Positions 51,710 to 61,994 are shown, counted from the first letter of the stretch. The stretch: 64,000 nucleotides of DNA from Lachnospiraceae bacterium G11 (GCA_900103495.1 FMWZ01000004.1:1-64000), one strand, 5' to 3'. A program made the numbers and translations. Notes: generated from the letters alone by a model not told the origin.

Positions 51710-51745
51710 AACACAAAACATTTTTAAACACAAAGGAGGAAGAAC

Positions 51746-53353
51746 ATGTTTAAGAAAAAGTTATTATCACTTGCCCTTGCATTAACAATGGTTGCAGGAT
51801 TGTGTGCATGCGGCAGCACAGATTCATCAGCACCCGCAACGGAAAAAACCGAAGAGGTCTCAGAAGCAGCAGGAGCTGAAGAAACAGCAGACGCTGAGGT
51901 TGCAGAACCTGACCTTTCTGAGAATGTTGAGTTTTCAATTTTTATTCCCAGCAGAAAAGCAGATGCTCTTTATGACGAGAACACCTTGACCCTCAAGGCT
52001 CTTGGCGAAAAGATGAACGTTACCTTTGATATTGACACTGTTATTAACAGCGAGGCAAAGGCAAAACTTTCAAGTATTATCTCATCCGGAGATATTCCTG
52101 ATATCTGTGCAGGAAACATGAGCATTTTAAAGCAGTTTGGAAGAGATGGTGCATTTGTTGCCCTTGATGAACTTATCGACGACAAATATCCCAACTTAAA
52201 GAAATACGTACTTGATGATCCCGAGGTTATGGCTCAGTGCGTATCATCAGACGGTCATCTTTATGTAATTCCCATGCTTACAGCAATGAGAACAGCCATG
52301 GGTTACATGATTCGTCAGGATTGGCTTGATGAACTTGGACTTGAGAGACCTGAAACAATTGATGACTGGTACAACGTTCTTACAGAGTTTAAGAAAGCAA
52401 AAGGTGTTGCACCTTTATTCTTAGACAGAGCCTGGGAATTATACTACAACAACTTCTCAGATGCCTGGGGAGTAGAGCTTAATCCCAACAACAGCTTCTG
52501 GACAGTTAAGGATGGCAAGATGGTATTTGCTCCAATGACGGATGAAGCAAAGGCTTATTTGACTGAGATGCAGAAGTGGTACAAAGAAGGACTTATCGAT
52601 CCTGAATTTATTACTCGTGAGGATACATGTAACTACCACGTATTAAATGACCTTGCAGGAGCAGGCTGCTACTGGACAGGATACCTTGCAGGCTTTAATG
52701 AGAACGAAGAGGTAAAAGCCAATGATCCCAATACCAACTGGCAGGTAATTAATCCTCCTGTTCTCAAAAAGGGTGATGCACCCAAGACCTTCTCTCAGCA
52801 GGCTAAGACAGTAGGTCACTCATGGGCTATTTCCGCGGATTGCGAAAATATAGACAGAGCTCTTCAGATGTTTGAATACGTATACTCAGATGAAGGCTCC
52901 ATGCTTTTCAACTTCGGTGAAGAAGGATACAGCTATGAGTACGTTGATGGTGTTCCCAAATATACACAGATGGTATATGATTTCGGCTCAACAGCATGGG
53001 TTCAGTCCAACGGCTTACAGGCATTAATCGGTATGAGACAGCTTCCTGATTATGAGAAGGCTCAGTGTGCAAGCGACGACGCATGCAGGCAGCTTTTCTA
53101 CTATGACGAGAATGATTTGTTCTATCCTTTGAACCCTACACTTACTCTTGACGAGGATTCTCAGGATGAGTATGACGCAATCATGGGTGCTGTAGCTACT
53201 TATGCTGAAGAAGAAATGCTTAAGTTCTTCACAGGCGCAAAGAGCATGGATGAGTATGATCAGTTTGTTGAAACTCTCAAGTCAATGAATATCGAGAGGG
53301 CAACAGAACTCCAGAACGAAGCATATGAAAAGTATGCAGCTAACTTTAAATAA
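51746..53353 (+). CDS. Oligosaccharide-binding lipoprotein 1 (LipO type)
   Basis: The 535-aa protein has a lipoprotein signal (lipobox LCAC, Cys near residue 25), an acidic linker and a large extracellular solute-binding fold beginning VEFSIFIPSRKADALYDEN. It includes MGYMIRQDWLDELGLERPETIDDW, which is widespread in LipO-like proteins. It captures glycan pieces for the two permeases. A clearly related paralogue lies at 58071-59621 in the same locus. Confidence 0.9.
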   Translation: MFKKKLLSLALALTMVAGLCACGSTDSSAPATEKTEEVSEAAGAEETADAEVAEPDLSENVEFSIFIPSRKADALYDENTLTLKALGEKMNVTFDIDTVINSEAKAKLSSIISSGDIPDICAGNMSILKQFGRDGAFVALDELIDDKYPNLKKYVLDDPEVMAQCVSSDGHLYVIPMLTAMRTAMGYMIRQDWLDELGLERPETIDDWYNVLTEFKKAKGVAPLFLDRAWELYYNNFSDAWGVELNPNNSFWTVKDGKMVFAPMTDEAKAYLTEMQKWYKEGLIDPEFITREDTCNYHVLNDLAGAGCYWTGYLAGFNENEEVKANDPNTNWQVINPPVLKKGDAPKTFSQQAKTVGHSWAISADCENIDRALQMFEYVYSDEGSMLFNFGEEGYSYEYVDGVPKYTQMVYDFGSTAWVQSNGLQALIGMRQLPDYEKAQCASDDACRQLFYYDENDLFYPLNPTLTLDEDSQDEYDAIMGAVATYAEEEMLKFFTGAKSMDEYDQFVETLKSMNIERATELQNEAYEKYAANFK

Positions 53354-53358
53354 GACCT

Positions 53359-55011
53359 ATGTCAAAGATTAGAATTAGAACAATTTCTTCATTGGAAAAG
53401 TGCCTTGCGGATGGTTTGACTGAAAACACCAAAGAAATAAAGCATCTTTCATTACTTAAAAATGAAACCGCCTCCTTTCAGGTAGCATATCAAATGGAGG
53501 ATGGATGGAATAAGAAACTTAGTTATTTTATCCGTATTGAAGGCCCTGCTAAGGACTACGTAAAAATCTTCAGGGTAATAGAGATGCCTTCCGCAACTCC
53601 GGTTCTGGATGAAGAACATGACAAGGATATTATTGGCAGCAAGTCAGGGCTATACCCTGACTTGCTACTGCCGGTTAGTGAGGATGAGGAGCTTTTCCTT
53701 ACAAATCACAGACTATTAACTCTTTGGATAGACGTAGAACCAAGGGAAAGAATAAGCGGTAGATATCCTATTGAAGTTGCCTTTTATGACGATGAAGGAA
53801 ATGAACTTGGAAGAGCAGGTGTTGAAATTGACATTATCGATGAATTACTCCCCAGACAGGAGATAATTCACACCGAGTGGTTTTACTGTGACACACTTAT
53901 GAGTTATTATCACACATCTGCATTCGATGACAAACACTTCGAGATAATTGAGAAGTTTATGAAGAAGGCAACGGAAAATGGAATCAACATGATTCTCACG
54001 CCGGTATTTACCTATGCTCTCGATACTGCGGTTGGGAAGGAACGTCCCACAACTCAGCTTGTTAAGGCCAAAGAGATTGGAGATTCGAAGTATGAATTTG
54101 ATTTTGAACTCTTTGACAGGTTTATAAATCTAGCAAAGAAGTGCGGGTATGAGTATTTTGAGATGGGCCATCTTTTTACCCAATGGGGAGCCAAGGCGAC
54201 GCCTAAGATTATGGCGGAAACCAGGGAAGGCTACAAAAGAATCTTTGGTTGGGATGTGGCATCGGATGATATGAGATACTTCTGTTTTTTACAGCAGTTT
54301 ATGCCAAGGCTTGTGGAAGAACTAAAGAGGCTAAAGGTGTTTGAAAGGACCTTCTATCATATCTCTGATGAACCAAGGGAGAGCAGCATAGATAACTATA
54401 AGGCGGGCTATGACTTAATCAAGCAATTTGTGCCCGAAGACAGAATCATAGATGCCATGTCAAATTACAGCTTCTATGAGAAGAAAGTTTTGAGTAAGCC
54501 GGTACCTTCAACGTCAGCCATAAAGCAGTTTATCGATGCGGGCGTAGGCGACTTGTGGACTTATTACTGCTGTGATGCAAGGATAAAACTGTCAAACAGA
54601 TACTTTGCAATGCCTGCATACAGAACAAGAGTACTTGGAATCCAGCTTTATCTTTACGACATAGTGGGATTCCTGCACTGGGGTTACAACTTCTATTTCA
54701 GCCAGTATTCATTACGGCCAATTAACCCCTTTGTTCAGACAGACTGCGATGGCTTCGCGGAGTCGGGAGATGCGTTCTTAGTATATCCCGGTCCTGACGG
54801 TGAACCCTTAGACTCAATAAGGCTTAAACTTATTAGAGATGCCTTCCAGGACATAAGGGCGTTGAAATTACTTGAAAAGAAGAAGGGAAAAGCTTTTGTA
54901 AGGGATTTGATAAAGGAGGAGCTCGGAGAAATAACCTTTACGGATTATCCGAGATTTATCAAATGCTATGTCACATTTAGAGAAAAAGTAAATTGCATAA
55001 TTGGGGATTAA
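53359..55011 (+). CDS. GH123/DUF4091-like glycosidase, cytoplasmic
   Basis: The 550-aa protein begins SKIRIRTISSLEKC and has an N-terminal beta domain (about 1-165) and a TIM-barrel-like domain with FYHISDEPRESSIDNYKAGY. In this motif the Asp-Glu pair corresponds to the catalytic DE of GH123-type enzymes. It also shows DLWTYYCCDAR and a late GDAFLVYPGPDGEPLDSIRLKLIRDAFQDI, the DUF4091 signature. GH123 enzymes act on N-acetyl-hexosaminides by substrate assistance; the true substrate here is not known. No signal peptide, so it works on imported sugars. Starts six bases after the binding-protein gene. Confidence 0.85.
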   Translation: MSKIRIRTISSLEKCLADGLTENTKEIKHLSLLKNETASFQVAYQMEDGWNKKLSYFIRIEGPAKDYVKIFRVIEMPSATPVLDEEHDKDIIGSKSGLYPDLLLPVSEDEELFLTNHRLLTLWIDVEPRERISGRYPIEVAFYDDEGNELGRAGVEIDIIDELLPRQEIIHTEWFYCDTLMSYYHTSAFDDKHFEIIEKFMKKATENGINMILTPVFTYALDTAVGKERPTTQLVKAKEIGDSKYEFDFELFDRFINLAKKCGYEYFEMGHLFTQWGAKATPKIMAETREGYKRIFGWDVASDDMRYFCFLQQFMPRLVEELKRLKVFERTFYHISDEPRESSIDNYKAGYDLIKQFVPEDRIIDAMSNYSFYEKKVLSKPVPSTSAIKQFIDAGVGDLWTYYCCDARIKLSNRYFAMPAYRTRVLGIQLYLYDIVGFLHWGYNFYFSQYSLRPINPFVQTDCDGFAESGDAFLVYPGPDGEPLDSIRLKLIRDAFQDIRALKLLEKKKGKAFVRDLIKEELGEITFTDYPRFIKCYVTFREKVNCIIGD

Positions 55012-55014
55012 CAT

Positions 55015-57984
55015 ATGAAAATAAAAAGATTATTGGGGTTGTTTGCAGCATTTGTTTTGCTGCTTACAACGGTTGGATGTGATGTACCTCAGGTTATTAT
55101 CGATGTTCCGGGAACGGAGAATGGAGGTAATAACGAGAATGGAGATAACGGAGGGACGGAGGCCCCGGGGGTAAATCCGGAGAATCCCGAGGTAAATCCG
55201 GAGAATCCTGAAGAGGGAAGTGAAACATTACAACCCGCAATCTACGATGAATTTGATGAAGGAAAATTGGATTCAGATACGTGGCTTGTGGCTTTAAGGA
55301 ACTGGGGTGGATATGCGGACGCTGAAAGGACAGAACTTTATAATAACGGAGTTGTGCCTGAAAACGTTCATGTGGAAAACGGAGTTCTTGTTTTAAGTGC
55401 CCATGGTAACGAATACGAAGGTGACATTTCAGGAGTAAATAATAAGGGCATCAGGACAGGAGACGGCAAAAGATGTGGTGCCTGCATAGTGACGAAAGAT
55501 TACTATGCATCCGGAGAATATGAGGTTAAAGCAAAAGTAATGCCCAACATGGGTGCGTGCTCAGCTATATGGACCTTTGAGTACGAGGAGTATTATCCGG
55601 GACAGGAAGGCTTTCAGGGGGAAGGCGAATACTATGCTGTAAATCATGAGATAGATATAGAAATGCCCGGACGCTTAAGTGAAGATGGTCCCATATCCTA
55701 TAACTACGCTTTGTGCAACAGCTGGATAGGGGAAAACGAGAACGAGTATGTAAGCAACGGAAGTGAACTTCCCGGCCCTCAAAATGACGGAGAATGGCAT
55801 ACATATAAGTTTGCATGGCATACGGGAGATGACTCTGAGCAGGCAAGAGTAGAGTACTATGTAGACGGAAATCTTGTGTGCACAAATACCCAGTATATTC
55901 CCACAAAGGCAGGAAGGTTCTGGGTGGGAGTATGGTTCCCCAAGAACTGGGCAGGCAGTCCTGATTTTGCCGAGGGAGAAATGCTTGTTGATTATGTAAA
56001 GATTACTCCCTTTAATGAGGCAGGAGATGAGCCCCAGAACGAGACTTATCCTGACGCTGGTTATGCCGCTATAGAGGATTGCAGGGTATATGTTGACGGA
56101 AATCCCAGAAGTGAATCCGGAAACCAGAATGAAAATCCTGAAAACCCTGAAGAAGAAATTCTTACTCCGGCAATCTATGATGAGTTTACGGAGGGGAAGC
56201 TTGATTCTGAAAAATGGCTTGTGGCTATGAGAAACTGGGGCGGCTACGCAGATGCGGAAAGAACGAAGCTTTATAATAACGGTGTTGTTCCCGAAAATGT
56301 TCATGTGGAAGACGGCATGCTTATTTTAACCGCCCACGGAAACAGATACGAAGGAGATATATCCGGAGTAAACAACAGGGGAGTAAGAACCGGTGATGGA
56401 AAAAGATGTGGCGCATGTATTGTAACCAAGGATTACTTTGCTTCGGGCGAATATGAAATCAAAGCAAAGATTGTGCCCAAACTTGGCGCATGCTCTGCCA
56501 TCTGGACCTTCGAATATGAGGAGCATTATCCAGGTGAAGAGGGTTATACAGGTAACGGTGATTACAGTGTGGTTAACCATGAGATTGATATCGAAATGCC
56601 CGGAAAGTCTCCCGACACAGGTGAGATATCCTATAACTATTCGCTTTGTAACAGCTGGATAGGCGAAAACGATGACGAGTATGTAAGCCAAAGAACGAGG
56701 ATGCCCGGTCCGCAGAATGACGGAGAGTGGCATACATATAAATTCGCATGGCATACGGGAGATGATGATGAACAGGCAAGGGTTGATTACTATGTTGACG
56801 ATACTCTTGTATGTACCAACACCGAGTTCATACCTACCAAAGCCGGACGTTTCTGGGTAGGAGTATGGTTTCCTAAGAACTGGGCAGGAGATCCTGATTT
56901 TGACGAGGAAGAGATGCTTGTTGATTATGTAAAGATTACTCCTTACCATGAGGCAGGAGATGAGCCTCAGAATGAATCATATCCTGATGACGGTTATGCA
57001 GCAATAGCAGATTGTCAGGTGTATGTTGACGGAAATCCCAGAGTTCAGACAGAAAATGAGGAGAATCCCGATGATCCGGGAGATGAAAACGAAGTGAGAG
57101 AACCAATTATTTATGATGATTTTAATGAGGGGAAACTAAATTCAGATACATGGCTTGTGGCTTTGAGAAACTGGGGCGGATATGTTGATGCCGAGAGAAC
57201 TCAGTTATACAACAACGGTGTTGTGCCCGAAAATGTTCATGTAGAGAACGGAGTTCTTGTTCTCAGTGCTCACGGAGATAATTATGAGGGTGATATCTCC
57301 GGAGTCAACAATCATGGAGAACGAACCGGTGACGGCAGAAGATGTGGCGCATGTATCGTCACAAAGGATTACTATGCCTCCGGTGAGTACGAGATAAAAG
57401 CCAAGATACAGCCTAACCTTGGAGCGTGCTCAGCAATCTGGACCTTCGAGTATGAGGAGCATTATCCCGGCGAAGATGAATATACGGGTAACGGAGATTA
57501 CAGCGTTATCAATCATGAAATTGATATCGAAATGCCCGGTAAATCTCCCGACACCGGAGAGATATCCTACAACTATTCACTTTGCAACAGCTGGATAGGC
57601 GAAAACGATGATGAGTATATAAGCAAGCGTACCCCTATGCCTACTGCTCAAAATGACGGAGAGTGGCATACATATAAGTTTGTATGGCATACAGGAGATG
57701 ACTCTGAAGAGGCGAGGGTTGACTACTTTGTGGACGGGGTTCTTATATGCACAAACACCGAATTCATTCCGACCAAGGCAGGACGTTTCTGGGTAGGAGT
57801 ATGGTTCCCTAAGTACTGGGCAGGTGACCCCAACTTTGCAGAAGGAGAAATGCTTGTTGACTATGTAAAGATCACTCCTTTTAATGAGGCAGGAGATGAG
57901 CCTCAGAATGAGACCTATCCCGATTCCGGTTATGCCGCAATAGAAGATTGCAGGGTATATGTTGACGGTAACCCCAGAAACTAG
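55015..57984 (+). CDS. Lipoprotein with three tandem GH16 catalytic domains
   Basis: The 989-aa protein has a lipoprotein signal (TTVGC, Cys22), an Asn/Glu/Pro-rich linker (about 34-73) with repeated VNPENPE units, and three near-identical modules of about 290 residues starting at residues 75, 385 and 696. Each has a GH16 nucleophile/acid-base motif HEIDIEMPG: E212-D214-E216, E523-D525-E527 and E835-D837-E839. Each also has LCNSWIGEN, NDGEWHTYKFxWHTGDD and AGRFWVGVWFPK. GH16 enzymes cleave beta-1,3 or beta-1,4 bonds in glucans, galactans and related polymers. All three appear catalytically intact. It is anchored outside, where it would cut the polymer whose products the ABC system imports. 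Confidence 0.9.
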   Translation: MKIKRLLGLFAAFVLLLTTVGCDVPQVIIDVPGTENGGNNENGDNGGTEAPGVNPENPEVNPENPEEGSETLQPAIYDEFDEGKLDSDTWLVALRNWGGYADAERTELYNNGVVPENVHVENGVLVLSAHGNEYEGDISGVNNKGIRTGDGKRCGACIVTKDYYASGEYEVKAKVMPNMGACSAIWTFEYEEYYPGQEGFQGEGEYYAVNHEIDIEMPGRLSEDGPISYNYALCNSWIGENENEYVSNGSELPGPQNDGEWHTYKFAWHTGDDSEQARVEYYVDGNLVCTNTQYIPTKAGRFWVGVWFPKNWAGSPDFAEGEMLVDYVKITPFNEAGDEPQNETYPDAGYAAIEDCRVYVDGNPRSESGNQNENPENPEEEILTPAIYDEFTEGKLDSEKWLVAMRNWGGYADAERTKLYNNGVVPENVHVEDGMLILTAHGNRYEGDISGVNNRGVRTGDGKRCGACIVTKDYFASGEYEIKAKIVPKLGACSAIWTFEYEEHYPGEEGYTGNGDYSVVNHEIDIEMPGKSPDTGEISYNYSLCNSWIGENDDEYVSQRTRMPGPQNDGEWHTYKFAWHTGDDDEQARVDYYVDDTLVCTNTEFIPTKAGRFWVGVWFPKNWAGDPDFDEEEMLVDYVKITPYHEAGDEPQNESYPDDGYAAIADCQVYVDGNPRVQTENEENPDDPGDENEVREPIIYDDFNEGKLNSDTWLVALRNWGGYVDAERTQLYNNGVVPENVHVENGVLVLSAHGDNYEGDISGVNNHGERTGDGRRCGACIVTKDYYASGEYEIKAKIQPNLGACSAIWTFEYEEHYPGEDEYTGNGDYSVINHEIDIEMPGKSPDTGEISYNYSLCNSWIGENDDEYISKRTPMPTAQNDGEWHTYKFVWHTGDDSEEARVDYFVDGVLICTNTEFIPTKAGRFWVGVWFPKYWAGDPNFAEGEMLVDYVKITPFNEAGDEPQNETYPDSGYAAIEDCRVYVDGNPRN
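55237..57981 (+). repeat. Three tandem GH16-encoding repeats (about 930-bp period)
   Basis: Units start near 55237, 56168 and 57101. The motif spacing (311 and 312 residues) is almost constant. The proteins are highly similar but DNA differs at many third positions, so the duplications are not recent or have been under purifying selection since. Confidence 0.85.
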
Positions 57985-58044
57985 ATTAAACTGAGATAGT
58001 TATCTTCGGGAAAATGAAGGATGACTGAAAGTAATCATTGGTAG

Positions 58045-58050
58045 TATAAT
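58045..58050 (+). promoter_or_regulatory. Possible -10 box before binding protein 2
   Basis: A perfect TATAAT lies 21 bases before ATG 58071, in the 86-base gap after the GH16 gene. The -35 region (TGACTG, 58022-58027) is weak, so the second binding protein may have its own or supplementary promoter. Confidence 0.4.
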
Positions 58051-58070
58051 TTCCTAAAAGGGGAATGTTT

Positions 58071-59621
58071 ATGAAACACAAAATACTACCTTTGATTCTT
58101 TCAGTTGTTCTTATATTGACTTTGACTGCTTGCGATAACGCTAAGACAGTGGACAGCAAGACTAATGAACTTCCTGCTGCATCCGGGACGGATGAGCAGG
58201 TTATTTCCATTTTTCTTCCAAGCAGACGAAGCGATTCATTATATTCCATGGATACATTAACCATAGCAGAGCTGGCAAAACGTATGGATGTCACCTTTGA
58301 CATCGATACGGCACCAAGTAATGGGGCAACGGCCAAGTTAAGCGTAATCGTATCTTCCGGAGAAATCCCTGATATAACGGCGGGCAATGTTTCATTATTA
58401 AAGCAGTATGGAGAGGAAGGAGCTTTTCTTGCTCTCGATGAACTGATTGATGACAGATATCCGAACTTAAAGAAGTATTTGCTGGATAACCCTGAGGTTA
58501 TGGCTCAGAGCATATCTTCAGACGGACATCTTTATGTTGTTCCCATGCAGTCGGCGGTGAGGTCTGCAATGGGATATATGATTCGACAGGACATACTGGA
58601 CGAATATGGACTTGAGAAACCGGTTACCATAGATGACTGGTACAAAGTCCTCTCAGAGTTCAAAAAGCACGGTGTTTCCACGCCGTTATTTCTCGATAAG
58701 GCCTGGGAGGATTACTGCCACATGTTTTCCGATGCCTGGGGAATAGAACTCACAAAGAGCAAGGACTACTTTACCGTTATAGATGGTAAAAAAGCATTTG
58801 CTCCTATCACGGAAGAATGTAGAGAGTACCTTGCCACAATGCAGACATGGTATGAGGAAGGACTTATTGATAAGGAATTCATGACCAGAGAAAACACCTG
58901 TGATTACCATGTGCTTAATAACCTGGCGGGAGCGGGATGCTATTGGAGTGGATACCTTGCGGGAATGAACGACAATCCTGAGGTTATTGCAAATGATCCT
59001 GATACAAATTGGGAGATTGTGGATCCGCCGGTATTAAATGCAGGAGATGAGCCTAGAACTTTTTCGCAGCAGGCTAAGACTGTTGGCTATGGATGGTCCG
59101 TTTCCTCGGAGACAGATAAGGCGGATAAGATTCTTGAAATCTTTGAATATGTATATAGCGATGAGGGATCGGTCCTTTTCAACTTTGGAATCGAGAATGA
59201 GAGCTTTGTAAAGAAGGGCGAGGATTATAAGTATTCGGATAAGGTTGTGGAAGAGGGAACCACTGAGTGGGTTATGAGAAACGGATGCCAGGCCTATATC
59301 GGAATGAGACAGATGCCTGAATATGAAACAGCTCAGGCGGGAAGTGATGCAGCGTGCTACCAGCTTCTCTATTATGATAATAACAATCTGTTCTATCCAA
59401 TGAATCCTGTTCTTACAATGGATGAGGACTCCAAGGACAGATATGATGCCATAATGGAACCCATAATATCTTATGTGGATGAGGAACTCATAAAGTTTAT
59501 TACGGGTGACAGAAGTATGGATGAATTTGACAGTTTCGTGAATAAGATTAATAGCATGGGCATAGAGGAAGCTGAGGAGCTTCAGAATGATGCCTATGAG
59601 AAATATAAATCACTTTTTTAA
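58071..59621 (+). CDS. Oligosaccharide-binding lipoprotein 2 (paralogue)
   Basis: The 516-aa lipoprotein (lipobox LTAC, Cys near residue 22) closely parallels binding protein 1 along its length. Shared blocks include DALDELIDD-type core LALDELIDDRYPNLKKYLLD, GYMIRQD and NYHVLN/DYHVLNNLAGAGCYW. ATG 58071 is chosen because AAAAGGGG lies about seven bases upstream; ATG 58065 touches that site. Having two receptors for one permease pair suggests they bind different products of the GH16 enzyme. Confidence 0.9.
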   Translation: MKHKILPLILSVVLILTLTACDNAKTVDSKTNELPAASGTDEQVISIFLPSRRSDSLYSMDTLTIAELAKRMDVTFDIDTAPSNGATAKLSVIVSSGEIPDITAGNVSLLKQYGEEGAFLALDELIDDRYPNLKKYLLDNPEVMAQSISSDGHLYVVPMQSAVRSAMGYMIRQDILDEYGLEKPVTIDDWYKVLSEFKKHGVSTPLFLDKAWEDYCHMFSDAWGIELTKSKDYFTVIDGKKAFAPITEECREYLATMQTWYEEGLIDKEFMTRENTCDYHVLNNLAGAGCYWSGYLAGMNDNPEVIANDPDTNWEIVDPPVLNAGDEPRTFSQQAKTVGYGWSVSSETDKADKILEIFEYVYSDEGSVLFNFGIENESFVKKGEDYKYSDKVVEEGTTEWVMRNGCQAYIGMRQMPEYETAQAGSDAACYQLLYYDNNNLFYPMNPVLTMDEDSKDRYDAIMEPIISYVDEELIKFITGDRSMDEFDSFVNKINSMGIEEAEELQNDAYEKYKSLF

Positions 59622-59645
59622 CATAAATGGGGAATGGGGATTCCA

Positions 59646-61994
59646 ATGTATAAACTGAAGCGAAAGCTCACCAAGTACGACACCATCTTTAACAGGCTGA
59701 TGCTATCCTTTATAGGACTTGTCTTGATTGTAAGTCTTTGTATGGGAGTGGGTTATGCCGCGCAATTTTCCGGTGAATACAGACAGAAAGTGGAGATTCT
59801 TGAGCAGGAAAAGATAGAGTATCTGGGGCAGCACATGGATACTTTGTTTGGTGACTGCAATAATATCATTGTTGATCTTGCAAACATGGCTAACAGAGAC
59901 GATGCTCTTAAGCACTTCTTGAATCATGGCAGCAGGAATGATTTTGACAGCATGAATACTGTCCTTAAATATCTGGAGATTCTTAACGCTCAGTACGACA
60001 AGGAAGTATCCGGTATAGAGTTCTATGTTTATCCCAATAACATGATAATTTCTTCAGCCAACGGAATCAGCTACACCGAGGAAAGCGGAACAAGTATCTC
60101 GGAAAAATTTGATGAGGCCGGAGTGGCTGTCAAGTATAACTCATCAAGCAGGTATCTTTTCACAAGGGAAGTAACTTCAAATTCCAAGACAGATAAGGTT
60201 TTGAGTTTTGGAGCACATTATCCTATTTTTGCCAAAGACATTTCCAAGTTAAAGGGATATCTGATTGTTAATGTACCCATAAAGACGCTTAACACAATGC
60301 TCCTTGAGTATGCGGACGACAATTCCGGTTTTGCGGCGTTAATTGATGAAAAGGGAAAGGTCGTAGCATTGGGAGGAGATGATTTCCTTTTTACCAAAGT
60401 ACTGAATAATAAAACGGCGGAGGAATGCCCTGATATTATAAATGCTTCAATGGATGGAGCCTATAATTATGACGGGATGATTCTTATAGGCCAGCCCCTC
60501 GCTATTCCCGGGTGGAAGGTTATTTCCGTAACCTCGGCCGATGAGTATTATAAGGATATCCGTATCCTTATAAGAAGAATTGCTTTCCTTTCGCTTATTA
60601 TTGCAACGGTGGGACTTGTGATTTCTTATCGCTTTGCAAAGAGAGTATATAACCCCATCGGAAGTATGGTAAATAAGCTTGATGGCCTTAAGCTTGCAAG
60701 AAAGGCCAAGGAGAACGAACTTATTTATCTTGACAGAACCATAAACGAACTTTGTGTTCTGGTTGGAAATAAGGATGAGGCTTACAAAGAAAGAGTAAAT
60801 GTTGTAAGACATGACCTTGTAAGAGAGATTATCAATTCCGGAGAAATATCGGATGAGAGAATAGACAAAATTCTTGAGGAAATCGGAGACAAGAATGAGT
60901 ATGTAAGCCATTTCTGCATGGTTGCCACCTTCCATGGTAAGGTTATGGGGAAGGTTGATGAGCCTACCAGAAACGCCATGACGTACAACATGACCAAATA
61001 CCTTGAGGACTATGAGGACGAAGAAATGCGATGCATGTCTTTGGACCTTTATAACGGCAGGGTGGTTATAATAACTTCTTGCATGATTGACGGGGAAGAC
61101 AGAATGGAGAATCTCTATACGAAGCTTAAGGACTTCGTAAAGATAACATTCAATATCGACCTTGTTGTCTGGCAGAGTGGACCGGTGTATAAGCTTAGCC
61201 AGATATCTTCGGAATACGCGAAGATATCAAGGGCAATGGAGTATGACTACTATATTCCTTACAGATACAGAATGGATCTTGCCACCATGGATGCAGAGGA
61301 AGTTAAGATGCTTCTTGGGGATAAGGACACACCAAGCTTCTTTGATCCCAGATATGATTCCTTTGGTGAGGCACTTGTCAGCAATGATGCGGAAACTGTT
61401 AAGGCTATTCTTGAGGAATACAACAAGGCGGCAATGCTTGTTCAGGGAACCTATGAATATATGAACAGCATATCCATGAGATATTTGTTCCTGTTCAATC
61501 ACTTCCTTAGAGATATTATGAAGAAATCCAAGACCTATGATGATTCGCAATTGCTCTTGGAATTAACCGGTGTTTTTGATGTGGATGATTTCTGCAACTG
61601 GTTATACAAGAAGATTCTCTGGGCCTTTGAAACGGCCGAACAGAACAAGACCAACCCCACAGATAATGTAGTGGAACTGGTGGAGAAGATAGTAAGAGAA
61701 CATCTTGATGAAGATATTTCTCTTGATTATGTTGCTTCGAAGGTTTACCTTGCGCCTAAGTATCTAAGCAGACTGTTTAAGGAAGAGAAGGGATTAAACT
61801 TCACACAGTTTGTTAATGACTGCAAGATGGAAGAGGCATCGAAACTTTTGACAGAGACGGATAAGACCCTGGAGGAAATCATAGCCGTGATTGGATTCAA
61901 CTCCACCAACTATTTCATAAAGAAGTTTAAAGAGTCATTTGGTGTTACACCGGCCCAGTACCGCAGAAATAAGCGAATGGAGACGGTATTGTAA
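59646..61994 (+). CDS. Membrane-anchored AraC-family regulator (YesN-like)
   Basis: The 782-aa protein has a membrane helix near residues 16-38, an extracellular Cache-like sensor region (about 40-300), a second helix (about 310-330) and a HAMP-like stretch (RVYNPIGSMVNKLDG). A cytoplasmic region and a C-terminal AraC domain (about 675-775) with YVASKVYLAPKYLSRLFKEE and IGFNSTNYFIKKFKESFGVTP follow. Such one-component regulators activate nearby glycan genes on sensing an external sugar. ATG 59646 follows GGGGA; ATG 59634 touches the preceding GGGGA. It probably binds the GTGGAA repeats before the permease gene. Confidence 0.88.
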   Translation: MYKLKRKLTKYDTIFNRLMLSFIGLVLIVSLCMGVGYAAQFSGEYRQKVEILEQEKIEYLGQHMDTLFGDCNNIIVDLANMANRDDALKHFLNHGSRNDFDSMNTVLKYLEILNAQYDKEVSGIEFYVYPNNMIISSANGISYTEESGTSISEKFDEAGVAVKYNSSSRYLFTREVTSNSKTDKVLSFGAHYPIFAKDISKLKGYLIVNVPIKTLNTMLLEYADDNSGFAALIDEKGKVVALGGDDFLFTKVLNNKTAEECPDIINASMDGAYNYDGMILIGQPLAIPGWKVISVTSADEYYKDIRILIRRIAFLSLIIATVGLVISYRFAKRVYNPIGSMVNKLDGLKLARKAKENELIYLDRTINELCVLVGNKDEAYKERVNVVRHDLVREIINSGEISDERIDKILEEIGDKNEYVSHFCMVATFHGKVMGKVDEPTRNAMTYNMTKYLEDYEDEEMRCMSLDLYNGRVVIITSCMIDGEDRMENLYTKLKDFVKITFNIDLVVWQSGPVYKLSQISSEYAKISRAMEYDYYIPYRYRMDLATMDAEEVKMLLGDKDTPSFFDPRYDSFGEALVSNDAETVKAILEEYNKAAMLVQGTYEYMNSISMRYLFLFNHFLRDIMKKSKTYDDSQLLLELTGVFDVDDFCNWLYKKILWAFETAEQNKTNPTDNVVELVEKIVREHLDEDISLDYVASKVYLAPKYLSRLFKEEKGLNFTQFVNDCKMEEASKLLTETDKTLEEIIAVIGFNSTNYFIKKFKESFGVTPAQYRRNKRMETVL

